NCBI GenBank assembly: GCA_021648365.1 | Contig: JAKISY010000004.1 | Span: forward strand, 40,078 to 104,077 | Direction: 5' to 3' | Length of the DNA stretch: 64,000 bases | Source: Verrucomicrobiales bacterium | GTDB lineage: Bacteria; Verrucomicrobiota; Verrucomicrobiia; Verrucomicrobiales; DEV007 | Shown: one piece after another, positions 26,939 through 33,624 of the stretch | Position numbering within the stretch: the stretch's first letter is position 1 | How the letters are laid out: each line of letters begins with the position of its first letter | Made by a program: the position numbers and the translations under genes | The notes under the pieces: generated by a model | Databases searched by the model: none | Seen by the model: the letters and a program-made list of their open reading frames with translations, nothing else | Told to the model about the DNA's origin: nothing

Positions 26939-27481
26939 CTACGGGTTAAACGTCATCATCGTATCGACCCCAGAAGCCTCGTTTGAGACGGTGTTGTTGG
27001 CGGATTTGATCAAGAATCTGGGGAATTTGTTTTGTAAACGGTCTTCGGATTTGTTGAAATCAAAACCATTGAGCTGGTTGATGACTTTGCGCATGGCGAA
27101 GCCGGATTTCATGTAGTTGTTCACCGAGCCAAAGACCTCGCGCACGATGCCCGCCCGGGCCTTGGCTCGTGGCGCATTGAGTTCCTTGAGCTGGGCAAAC
27201 AGCCCCTCGGTCGGGTGGGTGACAAAGAGCAGCAGCTCGTCTCCGGTGATGCCCTCCGCATCGACCGCCCAGTTGCGCCACTGAAATTTCTCGGGGATGA
27301 CGGAGTTGTAACGGTCGCGGATGAGTTCGAGTTCCTGATCTTTTTCGTCGAGAATCTTCAGGAATAACATCCAGCCGAGTTGTTCGAGCCGTTGGGCGTC
27401 GCCGGATATGCCGGGGTCTTCGTCGTGCATGATGTTGCACACGTTTTTGACGATGGATGAGATCTTCAGAACACCGGACAC
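26939..27481 (-). pseudogene. hsdM: Truncated type I restriction methylase HsdM (N-terminal fragment)
   Basis: About 180 residues. The N-terminal helical domain of HsdM is clear (SSIVKNVCNIMHDEDPG, DAQRLEQLGWMLFLKILDEK, YNSVIPEKFQWRNWA, REVFGSVNNYMKSGFAMRK, INQLNGFDFNKSEDR). Just where the methyltransferase domain should begin (the family continues with a YTP motif) the sequence changes to unrelated residues (LQNKFPRFLIKSANN...) and ends. No catalytic motifs, hsdS or hsdR remain. A GTG at 27481 gives a plausible start, but its first codons fall inside the left inverted repeat of the neighbouring IS, so the original start may be lost. Confidence 0.75.
27465..27480 (+). repeat. Left terminal inverted repeat
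   Basis: TTCAGAACACCGGACA, exact complement of 29735-29750. It overlaps the first codons of the hsdM fragment on the minus strand. Confidence 0.85.
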
Positions 27482-27488
27482 GCTGGCG

Positions 27489-27516
27489 CGTAATCGTTGT
27501 TGTAACAACGATTACG
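27489..27516. repeat. Long palindrome in the IS left end
   Basis: 13-bp arms CGTAATCGTTGTT (27489-27501) and AACAACGATTACG (27504-27516) with a 2-base centre. It lies between the terminal repeat and the transposase start, so it could be an operator, a transposase-binding site or a hairpin that blocks read-through. Confidence 0.7.
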
Positions 27517-27563
27517 TAAATCTCGCACTAAATCAATAATGATACCTGATTTCAGCGATTGAC

Positions 27564-27917
27564 ATGAAATCAACATTTTGTTTGGTTGCAGTTATGCCGC
27601 AACTACAGCTTCCGATTTTTAGAGATGGAGTCACTCAAATTACTTCCGAACTTGGTTATGCGAAGGAGGATGGGTTGCTTGTTTTTTACAATGGAAGCCT
27701 GCCAATATTTTCTCACGAAGAGAGCGACCTCGGATCATTTAAAATGATTCTGAGCCAACTCTACATCAATGGATCAGCCTCTCAAACCGAACTTGCAGAT
27801 GCTTTCGGTATCCAGAAACAAGCACTCAAGCGGTGGGTGAAAAAATATAGAATCGAGGGCATTCAAGCGTTTTTCATTGAACGACGAGGCCGCCCAAGGG
27901 TTAAAAAAAAGATCTGA
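27564..27917 (+). CDS. Transposase ORF A (DNA-binding part)
   Basis: 117 residues. It contains a helix-turn-helix (ASQTELADAFGIQKQALKRWVKKY, about residues 71-94 counted from 27564) that should recognise the IS ends. It ends in a basic stretch (RRGRPRVKKKI) at TGA 27915-27917. The start may be ATG 27564 or ATG 27594. The codons AAA AAA AAG just before the stop form a slippery site from which a -1 shift leads into ORF B. Confidence 0.8.
   Translation: MKSTFCLVAVMPQLQLPIFRDGVTQITSELGYAKEDGLLVFYNGSLPIFSHEESDLGSFKMILSQLYINGSASQTELADAFGIQKQALKRWVKKYRIEGIQAFFIERRGRPRVKKKI
27905..27911 (+). promoter_or_regulatory. A AAA AAG programmed -1 frameshift site
   Basis: The heptamer A AAA AAG is in the zero frame of ORF A (codons 27906-27908, 27909-27911). 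In the ORF B frame a stop (TAA 27902-27904) lies immediately upstream of the A-run and the frame is then open (GAT CTG AGC CCT CCT TGT ATG...) for 603 codons. A -1 slip gives a fused transposase of about 719 residues. A small stem CTCC/GGAG lies a few bases downstream. The same heptamer is used by E. coli dnaX and IS3-family elements. Confidence 0.7.
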
Positions 27918-29722
27918 GCCCTCCTTGTATGGAGATAGCCTCAAGCCAAGATCCATCCGATCCCAGTTCGCCCTCCAGCTCAAAAAGTGAACGAAGTAAA
28001 GAGGACGCCACGGCAAGCATGGGAGTAGCTACTACCAACCCTGAACTGCGCATTTTGGCGGCTATTGGGAAAATTGATGGAGCTCCTACTGAGTTTAAAT
28101 CCTGTGAAAGTGTTTCATCCGCCGGTATTCTTATGGCTCTGCCAGCTTTGCTGAGCTGCGGACTGTTGCGACATTGCACCCGCTATTTCACTCTTCCTGC
28201 CGGATATTACGACGCCATTCACATTTTTCTCATGCTAGCATTCATGACTTTGTGTCGAGTCAAAAGTATCGAGAACCTCTCATCTTCACCTCCAGGGGAA
28301 TGGGGGAAGTTACTGGGACTTGATCGCTGCCCATCGGTGAAAACCTTACGAGCAAAGCTCGGACTTTTAACCAAAGGGCAGGTCTCTGAATGGTCTGCCA
28401 AATTGAGCGAAGAATGGATGCAGGAAGACCCTGGTAATGTTGGGGTTCTCTACATTGATGGCCACACTAGAGTCTATCATGGTGCGCAAACCGAGCTACC
28501 CAAACATCATGTCGCTAGGCAACGGCTCTGCGCAAGAGCCACTTGTGATTATTGGGTTAATGGCTACAACGGGCTTCCTTTTTTCAGAGTCAACTGTGCC
28601 GTCGATCCCGGAATGATCAGCGTTCTTGAGCAAGAGATCATCCCCGAACTCGAGCGCAGCATCCCGAATCAGCCCACGAAGAATGAGCTCAAGGAAAATC
28701 CACAGCTCAGCCGATTCCGCCTTGTTTTTGACAGAGAAGGCTACAGTCCAGGATTTTTCAAACGACAAAGAGCTAATCACATCGCTTGCCAAACCTACCA
28801 CAAACATCAAGGAGCGGACTGGCCAATAGAAGAGTTCAGTTTGCACCAAGTCAAAGGCATCACTGGCGAAAAAATAGAGATGCTACTGGCCGAGCGGGGC
28901 ACTCTTTTGGGAAGCAAGCTCAGTGAACAAATATGGGTGAAAGAAATCAGAAAGCTCACTCAGAGTGGCAAACAAATATCCATTGTCAGCACTGAGTGGC
29001 TGGCTAATCCTGGTGAAATTGCCTGTCCACAGTTTGGTAGATGGTATCAGGAGAATTTTTTCAAGTATATGAGACAAGAGTTTAACCTTGATAGACTTAT
29101 AGACTATAACCTTGAGGAGGTTGATGACTCCACACGGGTCGTCAACCCCGCCTGGCGTAGGATTGATTCTGTGACCCGAGCTAAGATTGGGAAAGTTGCT
29201 AGGAAAAAGGTGAAGTTACACGATTTGACCATCGGAGGAGGACTGAGCACAACGCAAATCGAGACCTACATGGAAAAAGCTGCCCTGCTGCAAGAAGAAA
29301 TAGAGCAAGATCGTGTCGAAATAGAAGAGCTCAAAAAGCAGCGCAAACTTCTGAGCAAGCATATTGAGCATAAAGATTTGCCTGAGGGTGAAAGTTTTTT
29401 ACAGCTAGCGACGCGAAGTAAGCAGTTTATCGATACTATCAAGATCATCGCTTACCGTGCAGAGACAGCGATGGCAGATTTTGTGCGCCCCTTGCTTGGG
29501 GAGCATCACAAAGATGAAGCCCGAACGTATATTAAGAAGCTATATCAGTCAGAAGCAAATTTGGTTCCTGATGAAAAGGAAGGCACGCTGACTGTGGAAA
29601 TACACAGTTTAGCGACTCCCAAAGAAAATGAAATCCTCAAAAAGCTTTGCGAAGAAATCAATCTCACCCAGACCGAATATCCTAACACGAAAATGAAGCT
29701 GATTTACAAAATGGTATCATGA
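27911..29722 (+). CDS. Transposase ORF B (catalytic part, expressed by -1 frameshift)
   Basis: 603 codons in the shifted frame; an internal ATG at 27929 would give 597 residues. Candidate DDE residues: Asp in VLYIDGHTRVYHG, Asp in LVFDREGYSPGFF, and Glu in GRWYQENFFKYMRQEF. A Glu/Lys-rich helical segment follows (about residues 450-490). The family looks like one of the long, poorly classified DDE transposases. Two-ORF expression with frameshifting is typical of other IS families and agrees with the slippery site upstream. Confidence 0.8.
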   Translation, partial: DLSPPCMEIASSQDPSDPSSPSSSKSERSKEDATASMGVATTNPELRILAAIGKIDGAPTEFKSCESVSSAGILMALPALLSCGLLRHCTRYFTLPAGYYDAIHIFLMLAFMTLCRVKSIENLSSSPPGEWGKLLGLDRCPSVKTLRAKLGLLTKGQVSEWSAKLSEEWMQEDPGNVGVLYIDGHTRVYHGAQTELPKHHVARQRLCARATCDYWVNGYNGLPFFRVNCAVDPGMISVLEQEIIPELERSIPNQPTKNELKENPQLSRFRLVFDREGYSPGFFKRQRANHIACQTYHKHQGADWPIEEFSLHQVKGITGEKIEMLLAERGTLLGSKLSEQIWVKEIRKLTQSGKQISIVSTEWLANPGEIACPQFGRWYQENFFKYMRQEFNLDRLIDYNLEEVDDSTRVVNPAWRRIDSVTRAKIGKVARKKVKLHDLTIGGGLSTTQIETYMEKAALLQEEIEQDRVEIEELKKQRKLLSKHIEHKDLPEGESFLQLATRSKQFIDTIKIIAYRAETAMADFVRPLLGEHHKDEARTYIKKLYQSEANLVPDEKEGTLTVEIHSLATPKENEILKKLCEEINLTQTEYPNTKMKLIYKMVS

Positions 29723-29734
29723 TTGATCGCTGCA

Positions 29735-29750
29735 TGTCCGGTGTTCTGAA
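29735..29750 (-). repeat. Right terminal inverted repeat
   Basis: TGTCCGGTGTTCTGAA, the exact complement of the left repeat, 12 bp after the ORF B stop. Confidence 0.85.
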
Positions 29751-29793
29751 TATGTGGAGAATTGAACGCAAATTGCCTCACAGAAATTAAGGA

Positions 29794-29982
29794 TTGATTT
29801 TTGGGAGGATTTTGGACAGTATTTATTTCAGGCAGAAAGCCAGCAGCGAGAACGAAGCTTTGCCTCCAACAACCACAGCGAACAAGACAGCACAGCCAAG
29901 CCGCCACCCATCTGCAGTTATGACTCACTTTAATTTCAATCATCAACCGAGAAAGCCACGCTTGCTCTCAGCGGCTGGCTAG
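29794..29982 (+). pseudogene. Remnant of a first cassette ORF
   Basis: A 62-codon open frame that starts close to the right end of the IS and runs through almost all of the first attC-like site, ending TAG at 29980-29982. It is Ser/Thr/Pro/Ala-rich with no domain. It looks like the 3' tail of a cassette gene whose 5' part was lost by the IS insertion. The same attC read-through is seen in the cassette ORF at 32523. Confidence 0.35.
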
Positions 29983-29997
29983 CTTCGCACGTTCGGC
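29877..29997 (+). repeat. attC-like site 0
   Basis: Left end AGCGAAC (29877-29883), right end GTTCGGC (29991-29997). Outer arms pair imperfectly: GAAC, AGCACAGCCAAGCCG-like segment against CGGCTGGCTAGCTTCGC. The loop has TTATGACTCACTTTAATTT, shared with sites 1 and 2. Confidence 0.7.
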
Positions 29998-30009
29998 GAA
30001 AAAATTATT

Positions 30010-30237
30010 GTGAGCAAAATAATAATGACGGCATTATTAGCAATGCCTTTAAGCTGGGTTCCTTATACGGGATTATCAATTTATTGGAATCATCTAATAT
30101 CAACAGTTCCTGGAGCATCACACGGCGAGGTTTCTGGACCAATTAACTTTTTTTTGCCAGTATTATTCGTAATAGCGACTATTGTCAGTTTTGGTTCTCT
30201 AGTTATCATCGCACTGAAAATAAAGCGTGAATACTAA
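30010..30237 (+). CDS. Cassette 1: small two-pass membrane protein
   Basis: 75 residues from GTG 30010 (ATG at 30025 possible). Two hydrophobic helices, about residues 5-25 and 45-68 (FFLPVLFVIATIVSFGSLVIIAL), with a basic end KIKREY. No family recognised. It starts 19 bp after the recombination point of site 0, which is typical cassette spacing. Confidence 0.6.
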   Translation: MSKIIMTALLAMPLSWVPYTGLSIYWNHLISTVPGASHGEVSGPINFFLPVLFVIATIVSFGSLVIIALKIKREY

Positions 30238-30238
30238 A

Positions 30239-30366
30239 CCCCGAACAAGAGCCAGCACCGAATTCCTGAGCCGCCCCGTAGTTATGATTCACTTTAATTT
30301 TAACCATCAACCATTTGATCAACGCGCGCTCCCACTCAGGGATACGGTGTAACTTCACGTTCTGTG
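30239..30366 (+). repeat. attC-like site 1
   Basis: Left end CCCCGAAC (30239-30246), right end GTTCTGTG (30359-30366). The segment CACCGAATTCCTGAG near the left pairs with CTCAGGGATACGGTG near the right with two mismatches. The left end matches the start of cassette 1 (GTTCGGC) at six of seven positions. Confidence 0.8.
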
Positions 30367-30370
30367 GAAA

Positions 30371-30853
30371 ATGAGAAAACTCTCTGACATCGATTTTACC
30401 GCGACCGCAGATTTTCCTTGGTTGGGAAACCTGGGCGGTCAATTTGAGCCTGACGAACCATTCGTGCAAATTAAGGATCAATCTGAAGCAATTGATTTTA
30501 TCACAAGCGAGGATTACGAATATTTTCAAATCGACTTGCAAAATGATTTAACTATTTATCTGGATGATAAACATCATGTTGCTTATCAGAGGTGGAATGA
30601 AAACATTATTTTTATCAAGCAACAATTAGCTCCTCAATTTAAGAATATTGAAGATATTGTAGAAAGGCACGGCTTACCCAAGACCGTAGCTGACAGCATT
30701 GGATGGGACATCATGCATTCCTACCAAGAATGGGTTTACGGCGACGGCAATATTCCTATTTATTACACCAAACTTCTCCCGATATACCGAACAGGGCATC
30801 TTGTATGCGGCTATCGAGGAAGTCTCCCTGATTTCCAGATTCTCACCCACTAA
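30371..30853 (+). CDS. Cassette 2: cytoplasmic protein of unknown function
   Basis: 160 residues, acidic and aromatic-rich, no signal or membrane helix. Segments such as FPWLGNLGGQFEPDEPFVQIKD and GNIPIYYTKLLPIYRTGHLVCGYRG suggest a compact alpha/beta domain. I do not recognise the family. It starts 11 bp after the recombination point and ends immediately before site 2. Confidence 0.65.
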   Translation: MRKLSDIDFTATADFPWLGNLGGQFEPDEPFVQIKDQSEAIDFITSEDYEYFQIDLQNDLTIYLDDKHHVAYQRWNENIIFIKQQLAPQFKNIEDIVERHGLPKTVADSIGWDIMHSYQEWVYGDGNIPIYYTKLLPIYRTGHLVCGYRGSLPDFQILTH

Positions 30854-30983
30854 CACAGAACAATAGTCAGCGAAAGCGAATCCCTGAGCCGCTCCGTAGT
30901 TATGATTCACTTTAATTTTAACCATCTACCATTTCGTCAACGCACGCTCCCGCTCAGGGATGCGGTGTGACTTGACGTTCTAC
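30854..30983 (+). repeat. attC-like site 2
   Basis: Left end CACAGAAC (30854-30861), right end GTTCTAC (30977-30983). The left end is the exact 8-base complement of the start of its own cassette (GTTCTGTG at 30359). The inner arms GCGAATCCCTGAGC and GCTCAGGGATGCGG pair. The loop is nearly identical to that of site 1. Confidence 0.85.
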
Positions 30984-30987
30984 TAAA

Positions 30988-31707
30988 ATGAATCTGACCA
31001 CACATAAGCCAAAACTTAAAAAGCTCCCTATGGTATGCAGGTTCATTACTTCGGATTGCGCCAAAATAATTAGTCGCGCTAAGCGCATAATTAAACGTGA
31101 GAAAATTCCATACTATCCACCTGATCACTATAGCATACCCGACTCAAAAAACTGTCAACGAGCTCTAGAAATTGTCCGCCAATGTAGCCCGAACTTCTTG
31201 ACGAACCATTCCTTAAGAAGTCATGCCTTTGGTCTTGGTATGTCATACAAGTCCAAAACAAAAGTAGATCCAGAAGTGTTCTTTATGGGGGCAATTATGC
31301 ATGACCTGGGTTTAACTGATCCCTATGACAAGGGGAATACATTTGAATTAGATGGAGCTGTAGCAGCTATGTCAATTTCTGAAAATTTAGGGATGAGCAA
31401 AGAGAATGCGGAGTTAATACATGAGATGGTAGCATTACATAATTCTGTAGGTATTGCCCACAAGTTAGCACCGGAAATAGCATTATTACATTATGGTGCT
31501 GGGGCTGATGTTGCAGGCTTATGGATTGAAGATTTACATCCAAAAACAATACGAGAAATTATATCTGAGTATCCGAGAGATAATTTTAAGGAAGGAATGA
31601 TACGACTAATTGCAGATCAGATGGATAAAAAGCCATTTAGTTACATGTCCACACTAATGGATCTAGGATTCGAGAAGAAAATAGCAACCGCACCCTTTAA
31701 GGAATAA
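30988..31707 (+). CDS. Cassette 3: HD-domain hydrolase, cyanamide-hydratase-like
   Basis: 239 residues. HD-superfamily metal site: His in NHSLRSHAFGLG (near residue 75), the HD pair in GAIMHDLGLTDPYD (near residue 106), FELDGAVAAMSISENLG and then a later His in MVALHNSVGIAHKL. This order, with HDLGLT and the ALHxSxGIAxxL segment, resembles the cyanamide hydratase branch of HD proteins. The substrate cannot be told from sequence. An HD enzyme carried as a mobile cassette is unusual. The start ATG 30988 is 5 bp after site 2. Confidence 0.8.
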   Translation: MNLTTHKPKLKKLPMVCRFITSDCAKIISRAKRIIKREKIPYYPPDHYSIPDSKNCQRALEIVRQCSPNFLTNHSLRSHAFGLGMSYKSKTKVDPEVFFMGAIMHDLGLTDPYDKGNTFELDGAVAAMSISENLGMSKENAELIHEMVALHNSVGIAHKLAPEIALLHYGAGADVAGLWIEDLHPKTIREIISEYPRDNFKEGMIRLIADQMDKKPFSYMSTLMDLGFEKKIATAPFKE

Positions 31708-31710
31708 AAC

Positions 31711-31838
31711 TGTAGAACAAAACGCAGCAGAGCAACCCGCTACTCGCCTCTAGTCAAAACCTAAATGAAAACTTTAACCCTCAACTTGATCACGAAAGCT
31801 CGCTGCTAGTAGCGGGTTGCCTGTGCTCGACGTTCGGC
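31711..31838 (+). repeat. attC-like site 3
   Basis: Left end TGTAGAAC (31711-31718), right end GTTCGGC (31832-31838). AGAGCAACCCGCTACT pairs with AGTAGCGGGTTGCCTGTGCT with one or two bulges. The left end matches the start of cassette 3 (GTTCTACT) at seven of eight bases. It belongs to the second loop subfamily (AACCTAAATGAAAACTTTAA). Confidence 0.85.
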
Positions 31839-31880
31839 ATAAAATGAATTTTGATTTAAGCTGAAATCAATAGTTAGAAA

Positions 31881-32369
31881 ATGAGTATCTCAAACAATTC
31901 AGACGACTTGGATCCAATCGCCAAGCGTGCAATCGAGCAAAGTGTAGGTTTTTCAGGGTCGGCGCGACCAGCAAGTATGATTTTTGGATTTATAGCCGGG
32001 GCTATAGCTGCAGTTATATGTGCTGTGGGCTGGGCAGCATTCACATTAGGAACCGGCATGCAGCTTGGTCTTGTTGCTATTGCTGTTGGGATGATAGTTG
32101 GTGTTGTAGTTAGAGTCGCTGGAAGCGGCTGGGATCCAAAGTTTGGTGTAATGGCTGCCATACTTGCATTTTTTGGATGCGCGTTTGGCAATTATTTGTG
32201 TATTGTTGCTATGATATCTAGGACAGAAGATTTGGGATATATGGAAGTGATTCAGACTTTAGGTCTGGGAGGCACATTCGGGGTAATGACAGCTTCATTT
32301 GGTATTATGGATCTACTTTTTTACGGTATAGCTATTTCGTCAGCATACCGTCTAGGGTTTAGAGAATAG
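31881..32369 (+). CDS. Cassette 4: four-helix membrane protein
   Basis: 162 residues. An N-terminal polar region of about 30 residues is followed by hydrophobic, Gly/Ala-rich segments at about 32-55, 58-80, 88-110 and 128-155. It is an inner-membrane protein of unknown role, with no transporter motif. The start lies 43 bp after the recombination point, more than in the other cassettes. Confidence 0.6.
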   Translation: MSISNNSDDLDPIAKRAIEQSVGFSGSARPASMIFGFIAGAIAAVICAVGWAAFTLGTGMQLGLVAIAVGMIVGVVVRVAGSGWDPKFGVMAAILAFFGCAFGNYLCIVAMISRTEDLGYMEVIQTLGLGGTFGVMTASFGIMDLLFYGIAISSAYRLGFRE

Positions 32370-32393
32370 TAACCATTCAAGATGAAGCCACAG

Positions 32394-32518
32394 ATCTAAA
32401 ACGCAGCAGAGCAACCCGCTACTCGCCTTCAGTCGAAACCTAAATGAAAACTTTAACACTCAACTTGAACACGAAAGCTCGCTGTCAGTAGCGGGTTGCC
32501 TGTGCTCTACGTTCTGCC
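32394..32518 (+). repeat. attC-like site 4
   Basis: The internal arms are nearly identical to site 3, and the right end is GTTCTGCC (32511-32518). The left end (around ATCTAAAAC) has lost the GAAC motif and does not complement the start of cassette 4, so this site may be degenerate or recombined. Confidence 0.7.
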
Positions 32519-32522
32519 CAAA

Positions 32523-32981
32523 ATGAAACGTTCGATACTTTTCACTGTAATCGTTGGTGCGTTACTAGTTCTGGTCTACTCATGGATGTTCATCCCAGGC
32601 CGATTTAGGCTGAGATCATCGTCACCGAGTGGAGAAGCAAATGTTTTTGGCTTGGCTTTCCGAGGAAGTAAACCGCATGTTCTAGATGGGAAGCTTCGGC
32701 TTTTTGTGAGAGACAAGGAAGATATGTCAGGTGTATGGACGACAAAGATTCAAACCAATATTGAGTGGGGTCGTGATCTCAATATCGTCTGGAAGAAAGC
32801 AGGTGCTCTAGAGACTTTTGCAATCAAGAAGTCTGATGAAGAGATGTTGGAATTCATGATAACTGACGATGGTGTTAAATGCACAAGTGGCCGGAAATTC
32901 CTCGCGCCTGACCCATACGCAACAGCAGAACAAGGCGGTGCTGGACAACTGGCTACCGCTCCGCAGTCGAAACCTAAATGA
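32523..32981 (+). CDS. Cassette 5: membrane-anchored protein, unknown
   Basis: 152 residues from ATG 32523; an earlier GTG-type start at 32496 would lie inside site 4 and is rejected. One N-terminal hydrophobic helix (ILFTVIVGALLVLVYSWMFI, about residues 4-23) is followed by a periplasmic or cytoplasmic beta-rich domain (LRLFVRDKEDMSGVWTTKIQ). The last 19 codons are read from attC site 5 (AEQGGAGQLATAPQSKPK). No family recognised. Confidence 0.6.
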   Translation: MKRSILFTVIVGALLVLVYSWMFIPGRFRLRSSSPSGEANVFGLAFRGSKPHVLDGKLRLFVRDKEDMSGVWTTKIQTNIEWGRDLNIVWKKAGALETFAIKKSDEEMLEFMITDDGVKCTSGRKFLAPDPYATAEQGGAGQLATAPQSKPK

Positions 32982-33052
32982 AAACTTTAACCTTTAACTT
33001 GAACATAGAGAGCGCTCTCAGGAAACCTGTCCGCAGCACTCAAACGTCGCCG
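32924..33052 (+). repeat. attC-like site 5
   Basis: Left end AGCAGAAC (32924-32931), complementary to the start of cassette 5 (GTTCTGCC) at seven of eight bases. GGTGCTGGACAACTGG pairs with CCTGTCCGCAGCACT. The right end reads GTCGCCG instead of GTTC, so the core is altered here. Loop of the second subfamily. Confidence 0.7.
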
Positions 33053-33057
33053 GAAAA

Positions 33058-33624
33058 ATGAAAAGAACAAAATGTAAATTTTTCATTGTAAGTCTACTGC
33101 TAGCTTCGCTACTTGTGGGCTGTGGTGAACCATCGTCTGAAAAGCATCCGCCAATCGCGAATCAATTCGTGTATTACGAAGTTGCGGGGTTGAGGATAAA
33201 GCTACCTGCACAGCCCACGCCAAATAATATCAAATTACCCGCTCAGGCCGCCAAGTTGGTGAAATCCATGGTAACCTACGAAATCAAAGAAGTACACACT
33301 ACCGTAGTGGTGGGGCAAGTTGTTTTCAATATTCCAGAAGGCAATCTGGACGGAGCAGCAGATGGCGCGATAGCTCGAGTCAAGGCGCAACCTGGAGTGA
33401 CTAAGTTTACGAGTGCTATAGTCAACGTCGCTGTTTCTGGCCTTCAAGGAAGGAGCTTAAATATGAACTACAAGAATAAGGGACTCACTTACAATCAATA
33501 CGGATTAGTGTTTGTTCGCAAGAATGTAATGTGGCAAGTGCAAGTCATTGGTGTAGGAGAAGACAATCAGCAGGATTTGGAGGAACTCAAGAAGACGATT
33601 TTTGATAGCGTCGAGATTCAATGA
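33058..33624 (+). CDS. Cassette 6: lipoprotein
   Basis: 188 residues. A lipoprotein signal (KFFIVSLLLASLLVGCG, lipobox LVGC with Cys near residue 22) is followed by a mature domain with a strand-rich pattern (YYEVAGLRIKLPAQP, VVVGQVVFNIPEG, LTYNQYGLVFVRKNVMWQVQVIGVG). No family recognised. It starts 11 bp after the altered core of site 5. The expected attC left end after its stop is not found. Confidence 0.7.
   Translation: MKRTKCKFFIVSLLLASLLVGCGEPSSEKHPPIANQFVYYEVAGLRIKLPAQPTPNNIKLPAQAAKLVKSMVTYEIKEVHTTVVVGQVVFNIPEGNLDGAADGAIARVKAQPGVTKFTSAIVNVAVSGLQGRSLNMNYKNKGLTYNQYGLVFVRKNVMWQVQVIGVGEDNQQDLEELKKTIFDSVEIQ

Larger units (their letters stand above)
27465..29750 (+). mobile_element. Insertion sequence with 16-bp terminal inverted repeats
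   Basis: A 2286-bp element bounded by perfect inverted repeats TTCAGAACACCGGACA (27465-27480) and its complement (29735-29750). It carries a two-frame DDE transposase on the plus strand. I see no target duplication at the flanks (left ...GATGAGATC, right TATGTGGAG...), so the neighbourhood may have been rearranged after insertion. IS family not assigned. Confidence 0.8.
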
